A stretch of 5,203 bases of DNA from Zetaproteobacteria bacterium (GCA_021545665.1 JAJRTX010000338.1:1-5203), one strand, 5' to 3'. Shown: positions 1 to 5,044, counted from the first letter of the stretch. Made by a program: numbers and translations. The notes: a model not told the origin generated them from the sequence alone.

Positions 1-220
1 CATCAGGGTTTAACCTTCCAACAGCAGAATTAAAATAATCTTGGAATTCTTTGCTGTATTTCCCTAGATCATGTAGAAGTCCGATTAATTTACCTTGTTT
101 ATCCAGGCCAATTTTGGCAGCTAAGCTCTCCGCTATTTCAGCGACCCCGATAAGATGGTTTTCCAATGTTTGAACACGTCTATCAGATTCCCTTATATGC
201 GCAATATATTCACCCGTCAT
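1..220 (-). CDS. cas3: CRISPR-associated Cas3, N-terminal HD nuclease domain (partial, 3' end outside window)
   Basis: Reading leftwards from the ATG at 220-218 gives 73 codons with no stop, so the gene continues past the window edge. The protein begins MTGEYIAHIRES and has the layout of the Cas3 HD domain: AH at residues 7-8, a conserved H at 22 (ENHLIGVAEIAE), the metal-binding HD pair at 50-51 in GLLHDLGKYSKEFQDYF, then SAVGRLNPD. Known family role: Cas3 is recruited by Cascade and degrades target DNA. The HD domain is the metal-dependent single-strand nuclease; a helicase should follow to the left, here unseen. The start is supported by GGAG ten bases upstream (GGAGATAATATTGG-ATG). The AHxRE...HL...LLHDLGKYS pattern resembles Cas3 of type I-C-like systems, but the subtype cannot be set from 73 residues. 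A separate Cas3'' HD protein is possible. The remaining cas genes are expected further left. No CRISPR repeat is visible in this window. Confidence 0.88.
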   Translation of the reverse strand, partial: MTGEYIAHIRESDRRVQTLENHLIGVAEIAESLAAKIGLDKQGKLIGLLHDLGKYSKEFQDYFNSAVGRLNPD

Positions 221-267
221 CCAATATTATCTCCGCCCGTTTTTCATTTTCTCTATACAAAAAATGT

Positions 268-296
268 ATTATCGATTTTGGCAACACGTTTATAAA
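268..296 (-). promoter_or_regulatory. Possible cas3 promoter
   Basis: On the minus strand a good -10 box, GATAAT (273-268), lies 17 nt after a poor -35 candidate, TTTATA (296-291). It would give a leader of about 40 nt before the cas3 ATG. A small inverted repeat, ATACA-N5-TGTAT (255-269), sits just downstream, near the expected transcript start. The stretch 221-380 holds no gene and is AT-rich. I see no convincing terminator for the upstream KilA-N gene, so read-through into cas3 is also possible. Confidence 0.28.
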
Positions 297-380
297 AATG
301 CTGACCTTAAATATCCTTGCAACCAAAGCGTGGTGGCTTCGATTGGGCATTTTTTTTGCACTGGAATACAATGTTCACCA

Positions 381-1205
381 TCATTTATTATCACCTGGTT
401 TTTTCACCCTGTGGTCCTGCACCAATATTTTCATTTGTTGAATGGCAATTTGGTTCAGTTTTAGTAATCGCTCACTTTGCGCCAGGCCTTCACCTGTAAA
501 CACGGCATTGAGGTTTTCCAGATTGGCCAGACAAACCAATTGTGAGACATTCGCATAATCCCGGATATTGTCTTTTTCATCGGGGTGTTGCTCCCGCCAT
601 TGTTTGACGGTTTTTCCAAACAGAGCGACATTCAGTACATCAGCTTCATTAGCATAAACAAAGTTGATTTGCCCATTGCTTAGATTTTCAGGGATCAGAT
701 TGTCCTTGATGGCATCGGTATGGATGCGGTAGTTGATTTTGCTGAGGTTGCGGCGAATATCCCAGCCCAGTTGCTTGTATTCTTCGTCTTTTAAGCGTTG
801 GAATTCTTTGATCAGATAGAGTTTAAATTGCGGCGATATCCAGGAGGCAAACTCAAAGGCAATGTCTTTGTGTGCATAAGTACCGCCGTATCTACCCGCT
901 TTGGCAATAATTCCTTTTGAGGTTGTTTTTGTAACCCATTGTTTTACCGAAAGAACAAAGCGGTTCAATCCTGCCTGACTTTTAATTCCCTCTAATTCGG
1001 GGGAATTAAAATCCGGATTATAGATTTCTTCCCAGACACCTAAAAATTCAATGGTATTCTTATTTCTCAACCATTTTTCGATCAAGGCAAGGCCATTCTC
1101 AATATTGCGCACCATATCCGTCAGGGAAATATAATGTTGCTCTTTGCCAGCAAGAATGGTAATGGCTCTTCCTTGAACATTTATTACTTTGTTCTTTTTT
1201 GTCAT
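381..1205 (-). CDS. KilA-N domain protein (274 aa)
   Basis: Residues 1-145 match the KilA-N fold found in phage and large DNA-virus regulators. Visible landmarks are HYISLTDMVR (24-33), EKWLRNKNTIEFLGVWEEIYN (43-63), and the diagnostic block KAGRYGGTYAHKDIAFEFASW (102-122) followed by ISPQFKLYLIKEFQRLKDEE. The rest (about 146-274) is the helical C-terminal part common to bacterial members of this length, so the protein appears full-length. KilA-N is a DNA-binding domain; the cellular target is unknown. I chose the start at 1205 (MTKKNKVINV) over the in-frame ATG at 1238, because AAGGA lies eight bases before it and the gene then begins one base after the TAA of the preceding BRO-N gene, which suggests translational coupling. 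The longer form would add MANPPQSRTDK, overlapping that gene. There is a 160-nt gap to cas3 downstream on the same strand. Confidence 0.85.
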   Translation of the reverse strand: MTKKNKVINVQGRAITILAGKEQHYISLTDMVRNIENGLALIEKWLRNKNTIEFLGVWEEIYNPDFNSPELEGIKSQAGLNRFVLSVKQWVTKTTSKGIIAKAGRYGGTYAHKDIAFEFASWISPQFKLYLIKEFQRLKDEEYKQLGWDIRRNLSKINYRIHTDAIKDNLIPENLSNGQINFVYANEADVLNVALFGKTVKQWREQHPDEKDNIRDYANVSQLVCLANLENLNAVFTGEGLAQSERLLKLNQIAIQQMKILVQDHRVKKPGDNK

Positions 1206-1206
1206 C

Positions 1207-1485
1207 TTATCCGTCCTTGATTGTGGCGGATTCGCCATAGTTAAAGCGTTGTTTTTTACTAACAGCAGCCGTCAATTTCAGTCGGTGACAATTTGTCACC
1301 AGTTGACCGCCTTCTTCGTTAAGGCGTTGTTTTAGCTTGTTCCAGTATTTGCGAGCTGTTTGATAATCAACTTGCTGGGTTAGCACTTGCACTATATCAA
1401 TCACCGAAAACCACCAGATTTCAGACTTTTCATCATATATTCGGCGGATCTGATAATCCTCAAATAAGGTCATGTCTGTTTTCAT
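1207..1485 (-). CDS. Short BRO/DinD-like N-terminal domain protein (92 aa, C-terminally truncated)
   Basis: MKTDMTLFEDYQIRRIYDE, WWFSVIDIVQVLTQQ (24-38), ARKYWNKLKQRLNEEG (44-59) and QLVTNCHRLKL (61-71) are the N-terminal DNA-binding part of the BRO / DinD-like antirepressor family. From family knowledge, full-length relatives are about 270-280 residues and continue with a segment like DVATAETLLRLVQS. Here similarity fades after LTAA at residue 74, and the frame ends with VSKKQRFNYGESATIKDG. This is therefore a remnant or a minimal BRO-N protein. The start has AAGGA eleven bases upstream. Its TAA is one base from the KilA-N start, so it may serve as a coupled leader gene. Over residues 1-74 it is about two-thirds identical (counted by eye) to the paralogue at 2703-2269. 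It still has the WW pair at 24-25. The upstream region is shared with the divergent antitoxin promoter. Confidence 0.7.
   Translation of the reverse strand: MKTDMTLFEDYQIRRIYDEKSEIWWFSVIDIVQVLTQQVDYQTARKYWNKLKQRLNEEGGQLVTNCHRLKLTAAVSKKQRFNYGESATIKDG
1284..1300. repeat. Palindrome inside the first BRO-N gene
   Basis: GGTGACAA-T-TTGTCACC is a perfect 8-bp inverted repeat with a one-base centre. It lies within codons for residues LVTNCH of the BRO-N protein. The flanks pair partly (TCA and GG on each side of a three-base mismatched stretch). The second BRO copy carries a homologous, longer palindrome at 2498-2522 with a different but still symmetrical sequence. Confidence 0.85.
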
Positions 1486-1513
1486 TTAATGTCTATTCCT
1501 TGTTGTTATTGGC

Positions 1514-1542
1514 TTGACTGCCAGATATGTAATACCTATATT
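1514..1542 (+). promoter_or_regulatory. Sigma70-type promoter of the AbrB-PIN toxin-antitoxin operon
   Basis: TTGACT (1514-1519) and TATATT (1537-1542) are separated by exactly 17 nt, close to consensus for a housekeeping promoter. Transcription should start near 1549, leaving a leader of about 28 nt before the antitoxin ATG at 1577. The -10 box lies within the operator repeats, so repressor binding there would block the promoter directly. Confidence 0.65.
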
Positions 1543-1574
1543 AAGAGTATTACTATAAATAATAGGTATTACTA
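1529..1574. promoter_or_regulatory. Operator-like repeats for toxin-antitoxin autoregulation
   Basis: An 11-bp perfect inverted repeat, GTAATACCTAT (1529-1539) and ATAGGTATTAC (1562-1572), surrounds the transcription start. A further direct copy, GTATTACTA, occurs at 1547-1555 and again at 1566-1574. The heptamer GTATTAC is thus present three times, once inverted (1529-1535, 1547-1553, 1566-1572), with 18-19 nt between copies, roughly two helical turns. AbrB-type antitoxins, alone or with toxin, commonly repress their own operon through such sites. The repeats also lie upstream of the divergent BRO-N gene and might affect it. Confidence 0.6.
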
Positions 1575-1576
1575 AT

Positions 1577-1810
1577 ATGTCAATATCCAGTATCACCAGC
1601 AAAGGCCAGGTAACGCTGCCGGCTGCCATTAGAAAACAGTTGAACCTTAAAGCGGGTGACCGGATTGCCTTTACCTTGAAGGACAACAGGATTATTGCGG
1701 AACCTGTGTCTAACGATGTATCTTCATTGTTTGGCATGGTCCGGAGTGATACGGCTGTTTCTCTACACGATATGGATAAAGCCATTGCCCGTGGCGCTTC
1801 GGGAAAATGA
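1577..1810 (+). CDS. vapB: AbrB/SpoVT-type antitoxin of a PIN toxin (VapB-like, 77 aa)
   Basis: The N-terminal part (about residues 3-45) is a swapped-hairpin AbrB domain: SSITSKGQVTLPAAIRKQLNL followed by KAGDRIAFTLKDNRIIAEPV. The TSKGQVTLP core is diagnostic. The C-terminal tail (46-77, with LFGMVRSDTAVSLHDMDKAI) is of the kind that binds and blocks a PIN toxin. Its length is normal for the family. Role: it neutralises the toxin encoded by the next gene and represses the operon. Its ATGA overlap with that gene (1807-1810) indicates coupled translation. The ribosome site is weak (AGG at 1564-1566, ten bases before the ATG) and lies within the operator repeat. Confidence 0.88.
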   Translation: MSISSITSKGQVTLPAAIRKQLNLKAGDRIAFTLKDNRIIAEPVSNDVSSLFGMVRSDTAVSLHDMDKAIARGASGK

Positions 1811-2208
1811 TCGGCATTGATACCAATGTGCTGGTCAGAGTACTGGTGGACGATCCCGGGGCGGTCAGACAATGTGAAAAAGCCAGGGCCTTTTTGCTGA
1901 AACAGGACAAGGTTTTTATCAGTACCGTGGTTCTGGTGGAGACCGTCTGGGTTTTGCAACGGGCTTATGCTGTGCGCAAGAACCATATCATCAAGGTTTT
2001 GATGGAACTGTTGCAACAAAAATCGATGGTGTTTGAAGTCAGGCGCTTGATCGAAAACTCCCTTGTAATTTATCAGGCTGAACGCATCGAGTTTTCTGAT
2101 GCCCTGATTCTGGCAGCGCATGATGCGAAGCAGTGTCATCTTTATACATTCGACAAGAAACTGGCCAGCTATACCAATGCCTCTGATTTGAGCCGGATAA
2201 AGCTGTAA
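1807..2208 (+). CDS. vapC: PIN-domain ribonuclease toxin (VapC-like, 133 aa)
   Basis: A single PIN domain spans the protein. All four expected acidic metal ligands are visible: D5 in MIGIDTNVLVR, E45 in VVLVETVWVL, D98 in IEFSDALILAA, and D116 in LYTFDKKLA. Known family role: a Mg2+-dependent RNase that stops growth by cutting tRNA or rRNA when the antitoxin is lost; the target of this member cannot be read from sequence. It overlaps the antitoxin gene by ATGA and is intact, so the pair is probably functional. The operon lies antisense to the region separating two truncated BRO genes, as if it had been inserted there. Confidence 0.9.
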   Translation: MIGIDTNVLVRVLVDDPGAVRQCEKARAFLLKQDKVFISTVVLVETVWVLQRAYAVRKNHIIKVLMELLQQKSMVFEVRRLIENSLVIYQAERIEFSDALILAAHDAKQCHLYTFDKKLASYTNASDLSRIKL

Positions 2209-2232
2209 TATTTGCGGTTCATCCGGTTTTTT
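2191..2232 (+). terminator. Putative intrinsic terminator of the toxin-antitoxin operon
   Basis: CCGGAT (2193-2198) pairs with ATCCGG (2221-2226), and the stem can be lengthened to AGCCGGAT/ATCCGGTT with one G-U pair. It is followed by six T (2227-2232). The 22-nt loop is large and the left arm lies within the last codons of the toxin gene, so strength is uncertain. Confidence 0.45.
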
Positions 2233-2250
2233 CAGGGTGCATGACCTTGC

Positions 2251-2267
2251 AGTGATGTTGTTTTCAT
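2251..2267 (-). repeat. 17-bp fragment matching the BRO gene start
   Basis: AGTGATGTTGTTTTCAT (plus strand, 2251-2267) equals the start region of the second BRO gene at 2686-2703 (AGTGATGTCTGTTTTCAT) except for one missing C. On the minus strand it reads ATGAAAACAACATCACT. It sits two bases past the point where BRO similarity breaks off, so it may be the edge of a further, almost wholly deleted BRO copy. Confidence 0.5.
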
Positions 2268-2268
2268 G

Positions 2269-2703
2269 TTGTTGAATCCATTTGTCACTGCGCCCATGCT
2301 TCTGCCAGGTTTCTCTGGCGCAGACAGGAGATCTTGCGGGATCTGCCATTTCCTGCGTACATTCATAATCTACCTTTGCCAGCCAGAGCTTGATCGACTC
2401 GGCTTTGCGGCTGGGTACGGATTGCACCAGACGGAGCGGGGTTTCAGCCGTGGCGACATCGGTGAGGTTTTGTTTACCCTCGGCTGCCGGTAATTTCAGT
2501 TGGTTACAACTTGTAACCAACTCACTTCCTTCCTTTTTCAGCCTGTTTTTCAATACCTTCCAGTAATTTCTGGCCGCCTTGCAATCAGCCTGTTGCGTCA
2601 ATACCTGTACTATATCGATAATCGAAAACCAGCAGAATTTCGCATCTTCGTCATATACTCGGTGAATCTGATAATCTTCAAATAAAGTGATGTCTGTTTT
2701 CAT
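2269..2703 (-). pseudogene. Truncated BRO/DinD-like gene, second copy (about 145 codons left)
   Basis: Residues 1-145 follow the BRO / DinD-like family: MKTDITLFEDYQIHRVYDED, CWFSIIDIVQVLTQQ (24-38), KLPAAEGKQNLTDVATAET (70-88), LRLVQSVPSRKAESIKLWLAKV (90-111), and WQKHGRSDKWIQQ (133-145). Family members then continue for more than 100 further residues. Here similarity stops at WIQQ (2269), next to the end of the toxin-antitoxin operon. The reading frame stays open in antisense across that operon to a TAA at 1486-1488, giving a nominal 405-codon ORF, but residues after 145 have no family resemblance and are antisense to a well-supported operon. Decay is also suggested by SPVCARET where relatives have a sequence like SLDRAREY, and by no good ribosome site before the ATG. 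It starts 47 nt after the HIRAN gene on the same strand. A residual N-terminal DNA-binding product is possible. Confidence 0.7.
2498..2522. repeat. 25-bp palindrome inside the second BRO copy
   Basis: AGTTGGTTACAA-C-TTGTAACCAACT has perfect 12-bp arms around one central base. On the minus strand it encodes residues ELVTSCNQL (61-69). It occupies the same codons as the palindrome at 1284-1300 in the other copy, but uses T-A where that copy uses G-C. Confidence 0.9.
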
Positions 2704-2750
2704 CGAGTTGTTTTTGCTTGTCTTCAGATTTCACCATAGACCCATTTCAT

Positions 2751-3137
2751 TCAGCAGTAAACGGAAAACAGCACTCTTTTCCAGGGGTTTGGGGTCTCCT
2801 GTAATCGGACTATTTTGGCTGTCACGGAGACATTCCTGTCCAGCATCTGGGAGATCGCGGTGTTCTCTATGCCGGGGACGTAACCGAGTTTTTGCTGTTG
2901 CCAGAATACGGCCACGGCCCGCTCGTCGTAATGGTTGTTCTTCTCCCGGATTAAGCGTAATTCGTGGTTTACCCTGAGTTTTTTCCATACTTTTTCACCC
3001 TGATGATATTGGAAACCGGCAACAGGTGAATTCTGGATATGTAGATTGCCGTGTTCTGGGATGGTGGCAAGAGCCTTGCCTGCCGGCAGCAGCAAAGGCC
3101 AGCTAAACAGGGATTTAGCAAATGATCTGCGATCCAT
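2751..3137 (-). CDS. Small HIRAN-domain protein with a Tat-type signal peptide (128 aa)
   Basis: The N-terminus MDRRSFAKSLFSWPLLLPAG resembles a twin-arginine signal: RRSFAK, a short hydrophobic stretch, and a likely cleavage site after ALA at residue 24. Residues about 37-127 form a HIRAN domain: SPVAGFQYHQGEKVW, LRVNHELRLIREKNNHYDERAVAVFW (54-79) and KLGYVPGIENTAISQMLD. HIRAN domains in Rad5/HLTF-type helicases bind DNA 3' ends; stand-alone bacterial versions have no well-defined role that I know. Export of such a domain would imply another ligand or work outside the cytoplasm. The start is supported by AGGAG nine bases upstream (3151-3147). It is followed 47 nt later by the truncated BRO gene on the same strand. 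Domain assignment is firm, function unknown. Confidence 0.83.
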   Translation of the reverse strand: MDRRSFAKSLFSWPLLLPAGKALATIPEHGNLHIQNSPVAGFQYHQGEKVWKKLRVNHELRLIREKNNHYDERAVAVFWQQQKLGYVPGIENTAISQMLDRNVSVTAKIVRLQETPNPWKRVLFSVYC

Positions 3138-3138
3138 A

Positions 3139-3206
3139 AGTCAACACTCCTGATGGTGGTGTGCCATGTTGACTCAAACCGGAGTCAACGATCCGGAAAC
3201 AGTATA
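3139..3206 (-). promoter_or_regulatory. Operator-like palindrome and possible promoter upstream of the HIRAN gene
   Basis: GTTGACTC (3168-3175) and GAGTCAAC (3182-3189) form a perfect 8-bp inverted repeat with a 6-nt centre. A third half-site, AGTCAAC, lies at 3139-3145, touching the ribosome site. On the minus strand TATACT (3206-3201) could be a -10 box, but I see no good -35 at the right distance. If it is the promoter, the palindrome falls just after the transcript start, where a repressor or a leader hairpin could act. Confidence 0.4.
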
Positions 3207-3313
3207 AGGGACTGGGTGGCTCATTCCGTGAGTCTGTGCGTAAATTATTTTCTCCGGGTTTAATTCCCCGCAGCTCGCCTAAAAGCGCCTGCTGTTGGTG
3301 CCGCGCTTATGTC

Positions 3314-3371
3314 TGTAGGTGCGAATTTATTCGCATTGCACAAGTGCTGTTCGAATAAATTCAAACCTGCA
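3314..3371. repeat. Inverted pair of REP-like elements
   Basis: One unit (3314-3335) contains GTAGGTGCGAATTTATTCG. The second (3350-3371) is an inverted, slightly diverged copy whose reverse strand reads GCAGGTTTGAATTTATTCG. They are separated by 14 nt. The first has its own short stem GCGAA-TTTA-TTCGC, and the pair can fold into one long imperfect hairpin. This is the layout of paired REP units common between genes in gammaproteobacteria. The surrounding stretch 3138-3530 has no supported gene; short frames across it show no family features. Confidence 0.7.
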
Positions 3372-3452
3372 GCATGCTTATATCCCGCCAGCTTGCTGCC
3401 GAGTAGTTTATTCGTGTGTCGCTCTACCGGCTGTATCCATGCAGACATGAAC

Positions 3453-3489
3453 TCCCGCCAACAGCATGCGGGAATGACGGTGTTTTTTT
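3453..3489. repeat. Second REP-like hairpin with a T-run
   Basis: TCCCGC (3453-3458) pairs with GCGGGA (3468-3473). The segment ending GCGGGAATGACGG resembles the widespread dispersed intergenic repeat with the core GCGGGAATGAC. A run of seven T follows at 3483-3489, but nine bases separate it from the stem and no plus-strand gene precedes it, so I do not call it a terminator. A smaller hairpin, TCTGA-TCC-TCAGA (3503-3515), lies between it and the PRiA4 gene's stop and might weakly end that transcript. Confidence 0.5.
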
Positions 3490-3530
3490 AACTGTCTTTC
3501 TTTCTGATCCTCAGATTTTGCTGAAGCCCC

Positions 3531-4079
3531 TTATTGATAAAGCCGCCTCAATGCCTGGTTGACTTCATCAAGGTCAAACTTTTCCGGATCGTAGTCTTCC
3601 CCGATCCATTCCTTCATTTCTTCATGTTCTTCATCGTCGGGATCTTTCAGGATATCCAGCATTCTCATATAGCCGGGAAAACCGCCACAATCCTCCGGCG
3701 GGCAGGCGCGTTTTCCGGCTGTACAGACGGGATAAAACGTGTCTGGTTTTGCGGGCAGCACCTTTTCCACTTTGAGCTGGTGTCTCCAGCCATCACCAAA
3801 GTCATATTCATAGATCAGTTTGTCCCCTGATTTGGCCACGTCATTCAGGGTAAATTCATCTTCGTCCTCTGCGTCAGAGAGGTAGTCCGGGTCGGCGCTG
3901 CCGTAACGGCATTTATTGATCTCAAATTCATGCAGGTGATCATTGTCCCAGCCCATGATGACCTGGATGAGGATGTGCAGATCACCCAGGCAGGTGTGCT
4001 CAACGACGAGCAAGCGTCGCCAGATCTGTGGTTTGATGTGTGCAAGGGAAATTTTTATCTGGTAGATGTTGGTGTTCAT
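3531..4079 (-). CDS. Plasmid pRiA4b ORF-3-like family protein (182 aa)
   Basis: The protein matches the PRiA4 ORF-3 family along its length. IYQIKISLAHIKPQIWRRLLV (5-25) is the usual opening, LGDLHILIQVIMGWDNDHLHEF (31-52) follows, then KLIYEYDFGDGWRHQLKVEKVL (87-108), and the cysteine-containing block GKRACPPEDCGGFPGYMRML (122-141). The length is normal for a stand-alone member. The acidic stretch around residues 64-78 and the acidic C-terminal part are also typical. The family occurs on plasmids and mobile elements and is related to a passenger protein of IS1096-type elements; its biochemical role is unknown. The ATG overlaps the stop of the WYL regulator (ATGA, 4079-4076), so the two are almost certainly translated from one message and may work together. 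Confidence 0.87.
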   Translation of the reverse strand: MNTNIYQIKISLAHIKPQIWRRLLVVEHTCLGDLHILIQVIMGWDNDHLHEFEINKCRYGSADPDYLSDAEDEDEFTLNDVAKSGDKLIYEYDFGDGWRHQLKVEKVLPAKPDTFYPVCTAGKRACPPEDCGGFPGYMRMLDILKDPDDEEHEEMKEWIGEDYDPEKFDLDEVNQALRRLYQ

Positions 4080-5044
4080 ATTTTGTAGTGTTCTCCCGTC
4101 TGTCTTATTTTTTCTGTTATTGATCGTCTTAGCGATGCCGGTTTAAGTACTTCAGCATCGGGGCCATATTTCAGGATGTCCATAATGAGTTCTCGAGGAT
4201 CGTTATAGGGAACCCGTATTTCCAGGCCCCCATCCGACAAGTGTTTTGATTTCTGGCTGGAATGCCAGTGTTCATCTGCCACCCATTTGGCAGCATGGCC
4301 GGAAAAGCGAATAACTGCCTGATGTCTGGGTTTTCCGGCAAAAATACCATACGTACCGGTGAAGTGTTTATCCAGTGCAGGATCTGCAATGTTCCTTGCC
4401 TTTTCTCCTTTGCAGATGACGTGAATGCGATCTACCGAAAAGCTGCGCAGACTTTTGCGCAGATGGCACCAGCCGTCCAGGTACCAGTTGTCCCGGTAGT
4501 AGACCAGCCGTTGCGGGGATACCCAGCGTTCGGTGGTTTGGTCCCGCTCCCGCCCGTGATAGAGCATTTTTATCCTTTTACGGGTAAGCAGTGCATCGCT
4601 GAGCTTTCTGAATACCAGTAGATCGGTGGGACGTGGCGTGGTCTGCAGGATTTTGATTCTTCTGGCGATCTCTTCACTGCCGGTCTTTTTATTGGCCAGG
4701 ATCCTGTTGAGACGATTTTGCAGGGGTTGGATGTGGGGTTCCAGCAGTCCCGGCTGTACTTCTGCCAACAGACGTTGGGTAGTCAGCAGTGCGAAGATTT
4801 CCGAGGCGTTAAACCAGAGGCCGGGGAGTTCATAAGGAGCGCCATCTGATTGATCGTAATAATAACCATTCCGTTTGCGATCATATTTGACAGGAGCGCC
4901 GACGAAATCGCGCATGTCCTGGATGATGCGGTTGACAGTCGCCCTCGAACATTCCAGTTTGTCTTCCAGGATTTTACGGGATACAGGCAGTCGGTACTGA
5001 TTCAGTATCTTGTGTAACTCGAATATGCGGTCAAACCTGTCCAT
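4076..5044 (-). CDS. HTH-WYL domain transcriptional regulator (322 aa)
   Basis: Residues 1-60 form a winged helix: MDRFDRIFELHKILNQYRLP, CSRATVNRIIQDMRDF (32-47) as the recognition region, and KRNGYYYD as the wing. Residues about 145-213 are a WYL domain: SDALLTRKRIKMLYHG, WVSPQRLVYYRDNWYLDGWC (174-193, with the naming W-Y-L at 187-189), and RSFSVDRIHVI. The C-terminal part (about 240-315) fits the WCX extension. The length is standard. From the family, WYL regulators sense nucleic acid or nucleotide ligands and often sit in CRISPR or phage-defence loci; this fits a cas3 start about 4 kb away, though a direct link is inference. The ATG at 5044 gives the usual family start, but I see no clear ribosome site before it. 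It is translationally coupled to the PRiA4 gene and divergent from the gene at 5131. Confidence 0.87.
   Translation of the reverse strand: MDRFDRIFELHKILNQYRLPVSRKILEDKLECSRATVNRIIQDMRDFVGAPVKYDRKRNGYYYDQSDGAPYELPGLWFNASEIFALLTTQRLLAEVQPGLLEPHIQPLQNRLNRILANKKTGSEEIARRIKILQTTPRPTDLLVFRKLSDALLTRKRIKMLYHGRERDQTTERWVSPQRLVYYRDNWYLDGWCHLRKSLRSFSVDRIHVICKGEKARNIADPALDKHFTGTYGIFAGKPRHQAVIRFSGHAAKWVADEHWHSSQKSKHLSDGGLEIRVPYNDPRELIMDILKYGPDAEVLKPASLRRSITEKIRQTGEHYKI

Noticed and set aside
321..359. Plus-strand hairpin (AAGC...GCTT) and a T-run as a terminator
   Set aside because: The stem is short and imperfect, the T-run is not adjacent, and no plus-strand gene precedes it. In the minus direction there is no T-run.
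166..499. Plus-strand frames overlapping the ends of cas3 and KilA-N
   Set aside because: They are antisense to better-supported genes or to the AT-rich spacer, with low-complexity aromatic-rich translations and no recognisable domain.
1486..2703. A 405-codon minus-strand open frame starting as a BRO protein
   Set aside because: Only the first 145 residues look like the family. The rest is antisense to an intact AbrB-PIN operon with all catalytic residues, so the long frame is most likely accidental.
1264..2703. The paired BRO copies as terminal repeats of a transposon carrying the toxin-antitoxin pair
   Set aside because: The copies are coding paralogues about two-thirds identical in protein, not near-identical ends. 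No transposase or target-site duplication is visible.
3314..3480. The repeats as a possible CRISPR array
   Set aside because: The units are inverted, only two, and separated by 14 nt; there are no regularly spaced direct repeats.
3260..3491. Short open frames of about 60 codons on both strands in the intergenic region
   Set aside because: They run through REP-like repeats, show no domain features, and lack good ribosome sites.
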